DNA from: Anaerolineae bacterium
GTDB taxonomy: Bacteria > Chloroflexota > Anaerolineae > Promineifilales > Promineifilaceae
Assembly: GCA_019637635.1 (NCBI GenBank)
Contig: JAHBVI010000070.1
Span: 1 to 34,538, forward strand
DNA: 34,538 bases
Direction: 5' to 3'
Below are positions 1 to 7,252 of this stretch, piece by piece. The position numbers and the translations under genes were made by a program. Each line of letters opens with the position of its first letter. Position 1 is the stretch's first letter. The notes under the pieces are model-generated. The model was not told where the DNA came from. It searched no databases and saw only the letters and a program-made list of their open reading frames with translations.

Positions 1-45
1 TTCAATACTTCTGACAGGATTCTGACGGCCGTAGCTGCGCCTGGG

Positions 46-960
46 TTATGCTTCGGTCAGGTGTACCAGCCCTGGCGCGTCCAGGTCGGTGTGGTGGTGG
101 GGGCCACCCACAATCATGCCCGCTTGGGGCAGCGGGGCATAATCCAGAAACGCTTTCGCCAGTTCATATGACTCCTGAATCCGCGCCGGAATGTTGGAAA
201 AGTCAAGCAGCCCTTTGGAGATGGAGCAGGGGGAGGGTAGATAGAGGACGGGCAACTGCTCGGCGATAGCGGGGGCTTCCACCAGGGCACGCTGGCGCAG
301 GGCGGCGTGCAGCGCCCAGGTGACCATTTCGGCTACGTGGCGCGGTGGGGCGGTGCGCTGGCAGGCGTCGCCCACGTCCAGCACCACCAACGAGGCGGCG
401 CCCATCTGCACGGCCGCGCGCATGGGCACATAAGCTGTTAGCGCCCCATCCACATACAGCTTGCCGCGAATTTCCACCGGCGGGAAAATGCCGGGAATGG
501 CGGTGCTGGCTAATAGCGCCTGGTATAAATCTCCTTTGGTGAAGAGGGCGCCGTGATAGGTCATTACTTCGGTGGCAATGGCGCCAAAAGGAATGGACAG
601 GGCCTCAAATTGACGGGTGGGCAGGGTGCGCACGCCCAGGTCAATCAGGTTGTGGTTGGGGAAGATGCTGGTGCGGTTGCTGAGGAAGTGGCGCGCCTGG
701 TCAATTTTGCCGCCGGGGAAGATGGCTTCGCGGGTGATGTAGGGCCATACGGCCGTTAAACTCCGCACCCCATCGGCCATCCCCCAACAGGCAATCACCG
801 CCCCGTTTAATGCGCCCACCGATGCGCCCACGATCAGGTCGGGCTGCAAACCGGCTTCGTGCAAAGCCTGTAACATGCCCACCTGTACCGCCCCGGAACC
901 GGCCCCGGCGGAGAAAACAAAAGCGATAGGCTTGGGAAGAGATTGCCAGCGTTTACTCAT
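46..960 (-). CDS. Patatin-like phospholipase (RssA/NTE type)
   Basis: This is a predicted serine lipid acyl hydrolase of the patatin family, which uses a Ser-Asp dyad on phospholipids or acyl esters. The nucleophile elbow GASVG lies at residues 45-49 with Ser47, and the dyad aspartate is in the DGA motif near residue 171. The usual Gly-rich oxyanion loop (GGGxRG) is present only as AGAGSGAVQ near residues 19-27, so the normal Arg is absent. I chose the ATG at 960 because the patatin core begins just after it; an in-frame start at 1005 would add 15 residues that do not resemble the family. No signal peptide or membrane segment is visible, so it is probably cytoplasmic or peripheral. It lies head-to-tail after the glycoside hydrolase gene on the same strand. 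The family is secure; the substrate is unknown. Confidence 0.85.
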   Translation of the reverse strand: MSKRWQSLPKPIAFVFSAGAGSGAVQVGMLQALHEAGLQPDLIVGASVGALNGAVIACWGMADGVRSLTAVWPYITREAIFPGGKIDQARHFLSNRTSIFPNHNLIDLGVRTLPTRQFEALSIPFGAIATEVMTYHGALFTKGDLYQALLASTAIPGIFPPVEIRGKLYVDGALTAYVPMRAAVQMGAASLVVLDVGDACQRTAPPRHVAEMVTWALHAALRQRALVEAPAIAEQLPVLYLPSPCSISKGLLDFSNIPARIQESYELAKAFLDYAPLPQAGMIVGGPHHHTDLDAPGLVHLTEA

Positions 961-1010
961 AATTGCATTATGGAGACGTTGCCATGTAACGTCTCTACAA
1001 TACACTGTTC

Positions 1011-2303
1011 TTACTCTTTTGGGGCGGTGGCGAGAGAAAAGTAGAGTGGCCTTTTAGTCCCATCGGGGCGCAGCAGGCTGTAGCCGGATTCAGAGAAATC
1101 GGTTCCCAGCAGGGGGCCAAAGTTGAGATTCCACAAGATCAGCGGCCCGGCTACCTCTCCGACTTGGGCCATTTCTACGGCGCGTAGGGTGTAAACGGCT
1201 TGCTGCCATTCACTGACGTCGGCCATAAATGCGGCCTCGTCAGGGGGCCTTGGGGCCACGTTTTCAAAGCTGCCCCAGCCGAATTCTGTCACCCATAGGG
1301 GTAAATCTACGCCGTTTTCGGTCAGGAGTTGGCGATAATCGGACAGGGTGTCGGCGAAGAAGAAGCTGGGGTGGTTGTTGTGGCTGCGGGTGAGGGGGGA
1401 GGGGTGGACGGCCGTGCTGTCCGGAGGATTACCATAGCCATAGGGATGTACGCCAATGCCGTCTACGAAGTCAGTCACGCCGGCCTGAAGCATTTCCTGA
1501 AGAAAGAGGCGGTCGTCTACGGCCGTGACGCGATCATTGATCCCCGTTACGGCCGGTGCGCCAGCAATCAACAGCGCCGCCGGATCGGCCGCCCGTGCAC
1601 CGGCTGCGCCTGCCCGCAGCAAGTCTACAAACAATGCCCCGCCCATGGGGAAGCCGTTCCATTCCCGCTGTAAATTGGCTTCGTTCCACAGTTCATAGGC
1701 CGCTACCTGCCCCCGGTAACGCGCCGCCACTGTGTGCATGAACTGTTCATAGAGAACAAAGTCAGACGGCGGGCCATCCATCTCCGTCGTTGGGCGGCTC
1801 CATTCCGGCGCTTTGCTCACGCCGAGCAGTACCTGAATGTCCTGAGCGTTGGCGCGCTGCACAAAAGCATCCAGTTCGGCAAAACGTTCCGAGTGCAGTT
1901 GGCCCGGCGCCGGCTCATACAATTTCCAGGAAACCTGCACTTTTACCCATCCTACGCCCAAAGCGGCCAGATGCGCAAAAATCTCGTCCTGGTTGCGCTC
2001 CATCAGGTGAATTTGCACACCCAACAGGTCGCGGTGCAGCGGTGGGCCGGTGTAGGCGGGGAATGCCGGGGTGGGCGTGGGGGATGGGGACGTTGTGGGG
2101 CGAGCAGGTGGAGGCGGCGAGGACGCCGGGGTGAGCAGGTGAGGGGGTGAGGGGGTGGACGATGGGAACATCGTAGGGTGAGCAGGTGAGGGGGTGAGGG
2201 GGGGAAGGGGGGATACCATGTCTCCTTGTCCGCTGGGGATTGTGTCATTTCGGCAGGCAGCCAGTAGCAGACAAAGTATAAGCAGGGGAAGGCGCACACG
2301 CAT
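1011..2303 (-). CDS. Exported lipoprotein glycoside hydrolase, clan GH-A type TIM barrel
   Basis: The protein begins with a lipoprotein signal ending in LLAAC, so Cys17 is the likely lipidated residue. A Pro/Ser/Thr-rich linker of about 60 residues follows. The catalytic domain runs from about residue 90 to the end and has the look of a GH-A barrel: the acid/base Glu is in LWNEAN (Glu208), the nucleophile in WVTEFGW (Glu340), and HPYGYG lies near 286-291. Known families with this arrangement (GH5, GH39 and relatives) hydrolyse beta-linked polysaccharides; the exact family cannot be fixed by eye. It should be anchored outside the cytoplasmic membrane. The linker DNA at about 2118-2215 is made of iterated GTGAGGGGGTGAGG-like words, a probable slippage tract. 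The start at 2303 is supported by the signal peptide directly after it. The next gene upstream is divergent. Confidence 0.85.
   Translation of the reverse strand: MRVRLPLLILCLLLAACRNDTIPSGQGDMVSPLPPLTPSPAHPTMFPSSTPSPPHLLTPASSPPPPARPTTSPSPTPTPAFPAYTGPPLHRDLLGVQIHLMERNQDEIFAHLAALGVGWVKVQVSWKLYEPAPGQLHSERFAELDAFVQRANAQDIQVLLGVSKAPEWSRPTTEMDGPPSDFVLYEQFMHTVAARYRGQVAAYELWNEANLQREWNGFPMGGALFVDLLRAGAAGARAADPAALLIAGAPAVTGINDRVTAVDDRLFLQEMLQAGVTDFVDGIGVHPYGYGNPPDSTAVHPSPLTRSHNNHPSFFFADTLSDYRQLLTENGVDLPLWVTEFGWGSFENVAPRPPDEAAFMADVSEWQQAVYTLRAVEMAQVGEVAGPLILWNLNFGPLLGTDFSESGYSLLRPDGTKRPLYFSLATAPKE
2118..2215. repeat. Low-complexity G-rich tract in the glycoside hydrolase linker
   Basis: Words such as GAGCAGGTGAGGGGGTGAGG recur here, encoding on the minus strand the Pro/Ser/Thr linker between lipid anchor and catalytic domain. 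The imperfect tandem structure suggests length variation by slippage, which would change only linker length when in frame. Confidence 0.7.
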
Positions 2304-2357
2304 GAAGTGATTCTAGGGCAGGTGGCAGGGGGGCGCAACGGCCGTTACAATTCGCTC

Positions 2358-3005
2358 ATGTCTACCGTGAAACCATACCCCATCCCGGCAGTCGAAACGC
2401 GCGTGGAAATTGTGGTGAAGAATTCCCGGTTTATTGCTACGGCCGTGCCCGTTTTCAGCGTAGACGAAGCCAAAGCGTTCATCGCCCGCATGAAAGCCGA
2501 GTTCAGCGACGCCAGCCATAATGTGCCCGCGTTTTTGGTGGGGTTTGGGGCGTCGGTGACGGCCCATTGCAGTGATGATGGCGAACCGGCGGGAACGGCA
2601 GGACGGCCGTTGCTGGCCGTGTTGCAAGGTAGCGGTTTAGGCGATGTGGCCGTCGTGGTGACACGCTATTTTGGCGGCGCCAAATTGGGCACAGGCGGGC
2701 TGGTGCGGGCGTATACGGAGGCGGGTCAGGCGGTGCTGACGGCCGTGCCCCGCGCCGCAAAAGTGCCCACGCATACGGTGATGCTGGTTCTGCCCTACCC
2801 CTTGTTGGAACGGGTGCGCTTGCTGATTGGGCAGTTTGACGGCCGTATCCTGGAAGAAGCGTTCGCCGCCGACATCACCATCACCGCCCGGTTCCGGGTG
2901 GAGCAGTTCCCCATTTTTCAGGAGGCGCTGCAAGAGCTTTCGCATGGAGCGTTGGCGGCGGAAATCATCGAAACGTCGGTGGAAATTGAGAGATTGAGAG
3001 ATTGA
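2358..3005 (+). CDS. yigZ: YigZ/IMPACT family protein (UPF0029)
   Basis: This is a 215-residue member of the YigZ/IMPACT family, which in eukaryotes modulates GCN2 and in bacteria has a poorly defined role linked to translation. The N-terminal half holds the family signature: KNSRFIA near residue 20, a CSDDGEPAGTAGRP block around residues 71-84, and YFGGAKLGTGGLVRAY around residues 104-119. The C-terminal half matches the usual second (DUF1949-like) domain, and total length is normal. I prefer the ATG at 2358; the longer frame from GTG 2307 adds 17 residues without family character. No clear ribosome binding site is seen. The last codons and the stop fall inside a GAGATT-type repeat at 2987-3040, so the C-terminus has been shaped by that repeat. 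Confidence 0.88.
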   Translation: MSTVKPYPIPAVETRVEIVVKNSRFIATAVPVFSVDEAKAFIARMKAEFSDASHNVPAFLVGFGASVTAHCSDDGEPAGTAGRPLLAVLQGSGLGDVAVVVTRYFGGAKLGTGGLVRAYTEAGQAVLTAVPRAAKVPTHTVMLVLPYPLLERVRLLIGQFDGRILEEAFAADITITARFRVEQFPIFQEALQELSHGALAAEIIETSVEIERLRD

Positions 3006-3040
3006 GAGATTTAATCTCCAATCCCCAATCTCCAATCTCC
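2987..3040. repeat. GAGATT/AATCTCC imperfect hairpin element
   Basis: The left side repeats TGAGAGAT and the right side repeats AATCTCCAATC, giving an imperfect inverted repeat between the convergent yigZ and helicase genes. The stop codon of yigZ lies in the left arm. The same word family recurs at 3944-4007, inside the helicase gene. It may act as a bidirectional terminator, but the arms are too imperfect to be sure. Confidence 0.7.
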
Positions 3041-3044
3041 CTCT

Positions 3045-5138
3045 CTATTGAGCCAACAGCGCCAGTTGTCCAAATATAGCCGGCATTGTGGTTATAGTGG
3101 CGGCGCGATATTGTGCCTGGAATTGGGGCAGATTGAGTTGGTGGATGGTGGCGGCGGTGGCGACATCGGCGGGCAGCAGGCGGTGAAAGCGCCCCATCTC
3201 CAGCCGGTTGGCAAAGGTGATGGCCTGGTCGCGGGCTGCTTTTTGGAACAACTTTTCATCCAGAGGGGGCAGGCGATCAAGCGGCTGGCGGACGTAAAGG
3301 CAGTATTCGTTGATGGATTCGGCGGAGATGCCCTGGGTAATGAGTACGGCCGTTAACAATTCCCCCCACACCGTGCCCCAAAAATGAAACAGGAAACCAC
3401 CCGGTTCCTCCGGCAGCCAGACCATCTGCCCCGGCGGCACGGCCAGCGAACGGGCCACCGCCTGGGTAATCGGGTAAGGGATGGCAGCATAGCTGGTGGC
3501 AAAACGCAGCAGATCATCCACTGTGCCCCCCGGCGCGGGCAGCAGGCCGAAGCGGTACTTTTCCACCCAGGCCACGCGCATGGGCTGGCCGCCAAACAGC
3601 ACCACCGTACCCGGCGGGTAGCTGCGGTCGGTGTGGGCGATGGTGCGGCCGGTGTGGGCGTCTACGGCCGTGATCGCCTCCACCTCGGCGCCAATGTTGC
3701 TGTAAATCTCGTGCTGGTCTAGCAACTCCTGTAATTTCTCGTCCGGTTTCCACTCCCCCAATCGCCCTGTTTGCAGGTAGTGGGCAAAGGTCAACTGCCC
3801 CACAATTTTGCGCAAACCCTCGTCCGTTACTTCTGGCGGCGCAATCCGGCGCAAGTCCGCCAGCCGCACACTACCGGTGGGGCTTTGTTTGATCAGGCTG
3901 AAGGTTTGTTGGATGAGGACGGAGGGGCGGAAGGTGTAAATGTGAGATTGGAGATTAGAGATTGGAGATTGTGGAGCTTCAATCTCTAATCTCCGATCTC
4001 CAATCTCCGCCAAAGCCAACATTGCTTCAAACCGCGCCCATTCGCCGGGGGAGCGGGGCATACACAAGACCTGTGTTTGGGTGGTGCGGCGGCCGCCGCG
4101 CCCCACGCGCTGCATGAAGGAGTTGAGGTCCGGCGGCGCGCCCAGCAGCACCACGTCGTTGACGCTGCCGATGTCTATGCCCAGTTCCAGGGTGGAGGTG
4201 CAAACGCACACGGCCGTAGCCGCCGCCGCAAACCGCTCTTCCACGTCCCGGCGCACGGCCGTGTCCAGATTGCTGTAATGCACAAAAATGTCGGCGTGGC
4301 GGGGCAACTGCTGGCGCAGGGTGACGGCTGTTTGCTCCACTTCGGCGCGGGAATTGCAAAAGATGAGCGATTTGAAGGCGGCTCGTTGGCTTAACGCTTC
4401 TACCAGTTCGGCCAGGGAGTATAACGGCCGTATCTCCGCTGCAATCGGCCGCCCGCCGGGAACCTGCACAATGGCCGCCTCGTGCAAATAGCGCCGGGCC
4501 ACACCCGTCGGGTCAGGCACGGTGGCGGACAGGGCTATGCGCTGCATAGGCCATATATCCGGCTGTTCATAGGCGCGGATGCGCTCCAGGCGCGGCAGCA
4601 AACAGCGGATGTGGTCGCCGCGTGGTGTGTTGTCAAACAGGTGGATTTCATCCAGGACGATGGCTTGCAGGCCGGTAAAAATTTTGGGAGAACGGGTGAG
4701 CAGGGAATCGGTGGATTCGGGGGTGGTGATGAGGATGGCGGGCGGTTGGGCCGCCAGGGGAACGTCGCCGGTTTTCAGGCCAATGGTCACGGCCGTGTCC
4801 GCCAGAATCGGCTGCAATCGTTCGTACAGGTCACGCACCAGGGCGCGGGTAGGGCAGAGGTAGAGCAGGTGTAGATTGGCGGTGGGGACACCGCGAGATG
4901 GGGAGATTGGCGGTGGGGACACCGCGAGATTGGGCCAGAGGCGTTCGAGGAGGGGGGCGAGGACGGCTTCGGTTTTGCCGGCGGCGGTGGCGGCGATGAT
5001 GAGGGTATCACGGCCGTTCAGGATGGGGGGAATGGCTTGCTGCTGGACGGGGGTGAAACGGCCGTGACGGGCAAAAAACAGCCGCCATGTATGCGGAAGC
5101 TGCGCCTTCACCTCTTGCTGACTCAATAGCTCGTTCAT
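3045..5138 (-). CDS. Lhr-like DEAD/DEAH superfamily 2 helicase (BrxHI-like)
   Basis: This 697-residue protein has a complete SF2 helicase core: Q-motif region FTPVQQQAI (28-36), Walker A AATAAGKTE with Lys55, TTPES (138-142), DEIH at 163-166, SATVPDP as motif III, STLELGIDIG as motif V and QRVGRGGR as motif VI. The extended region after motif VI resembles the Lhr-like family. An Lhr-like helicase (BrxHI) accompanies BrxD ATPases in type 2 BREX (Pgl) clusters, and two BrxD-type ATPases are encoded upstream here, which is the basis for tying it to defence. I prefer ATG 5138; a GTG at 5150 would add four residues. Two repeat-derived insertions lie inside the frame: a duplicated 27-base unit near residues 70-87 and an inverted repeat near residues 378-400. 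Both keep the frame open. Confidence 0.85.
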   Translation of the reverse strand: MNELLSQQEVKAQLPHTWRLFFARHGRFTPVQQQAIPPILNGRDTLIIAATAAGKTEAVLAPLLERLWPNLAVSPPPISPSRGVPTANLHLLYLCPTRALVRDLYERLQPILADTAVTIGLKTGDVPLAAQPPAILITTPESTDSLLTRSPKIFTGLQAIVLDEIHLFDNTPRGDHIRCLLPRLERIRAYEQPDIWPMQRIALSATVPDPTGVARRYLHEAAIVQVPGGRPIAAEIRPLYSLAELVEALSQRAAFKSLIFCNSRAEVEQTAVTLRQQLPRHADIFVHYSNLDTAVRRDVEERFAAAATAVCVCTSTLELGIDIGSVNDVVLLGAPPDLNSFMQRVGRGGRRTTQTQVLCMPRSPGEWARFEAMLALAEIGDRRLEIEAPQSPISNLQSHIYTFRPSVLIQQTFSLIKQSPTGSVRLADLRRIAPPEVTDEGLRKIVGQLTFAHYLQTGRLGEWKPDEKLQELLDQHEIYSNIGAEVEAITAVDAHTGRTIAHTDRSYPPGTVVLFGGQPMRVAWVEKYRFGLLPAPGGTVDDLLRFATSYAAIPYPITQAVARSLAVPPGQMVWLPEEPGGFLFHFWGTVWGELLTAVLITQGISAESINEYCLYVRQPLDRLPPLDEKLFQKAARDQAITFANRLEMGRFHRLLPADVATAATIHQLNLPQFQAQYRAATITTMPAIFGQLALLAQ
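3944..4007. repeat. GGAGATT hairpin element inside the helicase gene
   Basis: Arms at 3944-3970 and 3981-4007 are 27-base imperfect inverted repeats with a 10-base spacer, built from the word GGAGATT. The element is translated in frame into a hydrophilic stretch between the helicase core and the C-terminal part. It belongs to the same word family as the intergenic element at 2987-3040. Confidence 0.8.
4873..4930. repeat. 27-base direct repeat (period 31) inside the helicase gene
   Basis: Identical 27-base copies lie at 4873-4899 and 4904-4930, separated by GGGG. Each copy contains the small inverted repeat GCGGTG/CACCGC. The repeat encodes a Pro/Ser-rich loop between the Walker A strand and motif Ia of the helicase. 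Two copies are too few and too close for a CRISPR array. Confidence 0.85.
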
Positions 5139-5167
5139 TTGACCATGCACCTCGTTCTCTGTATAAT
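5139..5167 (+). promoter_or_regulatory. Sigma-70-type promoter of the Phd-like antitoxin gene
   Basis: TTGACC at 5139-5144 and a perfect TATAAT at 5162-5167 are spaced by exactly 17 bases, 36 bases before the antitoxin start. The -35 box abuts the helicase start codon on the other strand. This is the best-formed promoter in the window. Confidence 0.75.
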
Positions 5168-5168
5168 T

Positions 5169-5185
5169 TTAGCTAAATTAGCTAA
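5169..5185. promoter_or_regulatory. Double TTAGCTAA palindrome, probable operator
   Basis: The self-complementary octamer TTAGCTAA occurs at 5169-5176 and 5178-5185, directly after the -10 box and between the divergent helicase and antitoxin genes. Phd-family antitoxins usually bind palindromes in their own promoter, so this is a probable autoregulatory operator. A TTTAGCTAAA core also occurs upstream of the 10612-11436 gene. Confidence 0.6.
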
Positions 5186-5202
5186 TCTATGGAATTTCGC
5201 TG

Positions 5203-5457
5203 ATGGAAACCAAAACCATTGCCTCAACCGAAGCCCAGAATAATTTCGGCCGCATTTTGAATGATGTGTTGCAAAATCGTACCCGCTACATTATCAAACG
5301 GCATAACGAATCGCAGGCCATCATACTCAGTTTGAGCGATTTGGCGCAAATTCTGGCCGACCAGGCAGAACAAGACAAAATAAGCCACCTGGTACGAGAA
5401 TTAGCGCCTGTCTATCGTTTGGGCACGGCCGTTGGGCTAGAGGATGACAGTTTATAA
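5203..5457 (+). CDS. Phd/YefM-type antitoxin, orphan
   Basis: This 84-residue protein has the Phd/YefM layout: an N-terminal DNA-binding fold beginning with TIASTEAQNNFGRILNDV (residues 5-22), a central IIKRHNESQAIILS strand segment (29-42), and an acidic C-terminal tail that in the family wraps the toxin. Family members neutralise a Doc- or YoeB-type toxin and repress their own promoter. No toxin gene follows; the next gene, 36 bases downstream, is a DNA methyltransferase. It may therefore be an orphan regulator, or control the methyltransferase as part of one transcript. The strong promoter at 5139-5167 and twin TTAGCTAA palindromes precede it. The start at 5203 is the first in-frame ATG. 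Confidence 0.82.
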   Translation: METKTIASTEAQNNFGRILNDVLQNRTRYIIKRHNESQAIILSLSDLAQILADQAEQDKISHLVRELAPVYRLGTAVGLEDDSL

Positions 5458-5493
5458 CAGGGTGGTGGAAAATCCTGTCTGACAAGGTGTTTT

Positions 5494-6366
5494 GTGACAG
5501 ACGAAACAATAAATTGGGTAAACTCAATACTTCATGGTGACGCTGCCAATGTGTTAGCTGAATTACCTTCCTCCTCGGTTAACTGCATTGTAACAAGCCC
5601 TCCTTACTACTGGCAGCGTGATTACAGTACGCCTGTGCAGATCGGTAACGAAAAAACGCCGGAAGAGTATATTGGCAATTTGCTCACTGTCTTTGCGGAA
5701 TGTCATCGCCTCCTTAATGAAGATGGCACATTCTGGCTCAATCTGGGAGACAAGTACCAGGAAGGCGATCTGCTTGGTTTACCCTGGCAGGTCGCTTTGG
5801 CGCTCAAGAGTCAGGGATGGATTCTTCGTTCAGATATTATCTGGCACAAACCAAATGCCATGCCGTCTTCGGTAAAAAACAGACCAACGACAGATCACGA
5901 GTATATTTTTTTGTTTACAAAGAGCAGCGCGTATTATTACGATGCTGACGCCATCCGGGAACCTCACGTTACGTTTACTCCGGACAGCAAGATGAAGGGG
6001 GGACGCAATCATTTTGGCAAGGTAAATGGGACGCCTGAAGCCGGGAAAAACGCCGGTAATGCCAATTTACACAACGGCCGTTGGGATCAGGCGTTTCATC
6101 CAATGGGTAGAAATCGGCGTACTGTCTGGAACATTCCGCTCTCAAAATTCCGTGAAGCCCATTTTGCCGTTTTCCCCGAAAAGTTAGTGGAGCTTTGTGT
6201 TTTGGCCGGTTGCCCAGAGGGCGGAATTGTACTAGACCCGTTTATTGGCAGCGGCACAACGGCCGTTGTTGCCCAACGTCTCGGCCGAAAGTACGTAGGC
6301 ATTGACAGCAACCCCAAATACTGTGAGATGGCTCAAGAACGCCTGCGGCAACTGACCTTGTTTTAA
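5494..6366 (+). CDS. DNA methyltransferase, beta-class N4-cytosine or N6-adenine type
   Basis: The protein (290 residues) has the motif order of the beta class: catalytic motif TSPPYY at residues 34-39 near the N-terminus and the S-adenosylmethionine-binding motif LDPFIGSGTT near residues 247-256 at the C-terminus, followed by GRKYVGID. TSPPY fits an amino-methyltransferase acting on cytosine N4 or adenine N6. Target sequence cannot be read from the protein. It starts at GTG 5494 with AAGGTG just upstream. Its end overlaps by four bases the end of the convergent endonuclease-like gene, the usual arrangement of a tail-to-tail type II restriction-modification pair. Base composition is more AT-rich than in the flanking helicase and ATPase genes, which suggests separate acquisition. 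Confidence 0.9.
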   Translation: MTDETINWVNSILHGDAANVLAELPSSSVNCIVTSPPYYWQRDYSTPVQIGNEKTPEEYIGNLLTVFAECHRLLNEDGTFWLNLGDKYQEGDLLGLPWQVALALKSQGWILRSDIIWHKPNAMPSSVKNRPTTDHEYIFLFTKSSAYYYDADAIREPHVTFTPDSKMKGGRNHFGKVNGTPEAGKNAGNANLHNGRWDQAFHPMGRNRRTVWNIPLSKFREAHFAVFPEKLVELCVLAGCPEGGIVLDPFIGSGTTAVVAQRLGRKYVGIDSNPKYCEMAQERLRQLTLF

Positions 6367-7247
6367 CGCCCGCTCATTCTCTCAAGCATGGGTAACAAAC
6401 TCACCAATTCTTGGGCCAGTAAAGGTTCGATAGCTGAAATCTGGTTGGGATTTGCCTGGATGTAAATGTAGAGTTCAGAGTTCAATGCCGCCAAATCACC
6501 TGACCACGATTCCGCAATGACAACCGGAACACATGCGTAACCATTTTCTGTAGCCACCAAAATTGATTTATAGATGTCCCGCGTGAAAAGCAGGGCGTGT
6601 CCCCCTCCCATTGTTTCCCGTGTCTTCACAGGCATCAGCAGAGAGCCTCCCGGGCCTGATATTTGAATGTCGTATGTTTCGTCGTGGATTCTGACTTCCC
6701 CTTTCCCCACTGTCAAAGGCAAATCGTATTTCTCAATCAGATTTTCCAGATGCCGTCTCACTATATTCTCAAATATGGTTCCCTTTAACGCCCTCCTGCT
6801 GCCTTCAAGCCGGGATAGCATGACTTCAGATACAGCGGGCCATTCCCAACTCTCGGCCTGGGGGAAAAGCGGAGCCACAAATTGGCGTATCTCGTTAATG
6901 AGATAGGTTTTCCTCTCGACCATCGTCTCTCCCGGCACAGTTGCTAACAACGGCTGGAGACGTTGTATGGCAGCATCTCGGAGCAACCAGGCCAGGAAAA
7001 ACCATTTGGCTGTTGCGTTGGTATACGGCCGTAACAGCCCATCATACAATTTAACTTCGGTGGGACGGTTGAAATATCGGGTGATGGTGGTGGCGGCTCG
7101 TTCATCCGACGCTTCGTTGATAAAGGCGATGACCGAAGCAAAACCTTCCTCCTCAAGAAAAGCCACAAAATCATCGTAGAAACGCTTGTTTTCCCGGACG
7201 ATAAGTACCAACTCTTGCAGCCGAAGATTATGTAAGACGTAATCCAT
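6363..7247 (-). CDS. Probable type II restriction endonuclease
   Basis: This 294-residue protein has no family I can name firmly. The C-terminal half carries a YDIQISG strand, then MPVKTRE and GGGHALLFTRDI (about residues 192-224), which resembles the core of a PD-(D/E)XK nuclease, although the middle acidic residue is not canonical (PVK in place of ExK). The N-terminal half is predicted helical. The strongest argument is position: it is convergent with and overlaps a DNA methyltransferase by four bases. It also begins 5 bases after the stop of the second BrxD-type ATPase on the same strand, so it is probably cotranscribed with that operon. Like the methyltransferase it is more AT-rich than its neighbours. 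It could instead be an effector nuclease of the ATPase system. Confidence 0.65.
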   Translation of the reverse strand: MDYVLHNLRLQELVLIVRENKRFYDDFVAFLEEEGFASVIAFINEASDERAATTITRYFNRPTEVKLYDGLLRPYTNATAKWFFLAWLLRDAAIQRLQPLLATVPGETMVERKTYLINEIRQFVAPLFPQAESWEWPAVSEVMLSRLEGSRRALKGTIFENIVRRHLENLIEKYDLPLTVGKGEVRIHDETYDIQISGPGGSLLMPVKTRETMGGGHALLFTRDIYKSILVATENGYACVPVVIAESWSGDLAALNSELYIYIQANPNQISAIEPLLAQELVSLLPMLERMSGR

Positions 7248-7252
7248 TTGGT

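Noticed and set aside
4873..4930. Possible CRISPR-like repeat
   Set aside because: Only two copies with a 4-base spacer, inside a coding sequence; no cas genes.
5494..6366. Idea that this methyltransferase recognises ACGGCCGT
   Set aside because: Nothing in the sequence fixes its target, and the pair looks recently acquired while the palindrome is ancient and general; coincidence cannot be excluded.
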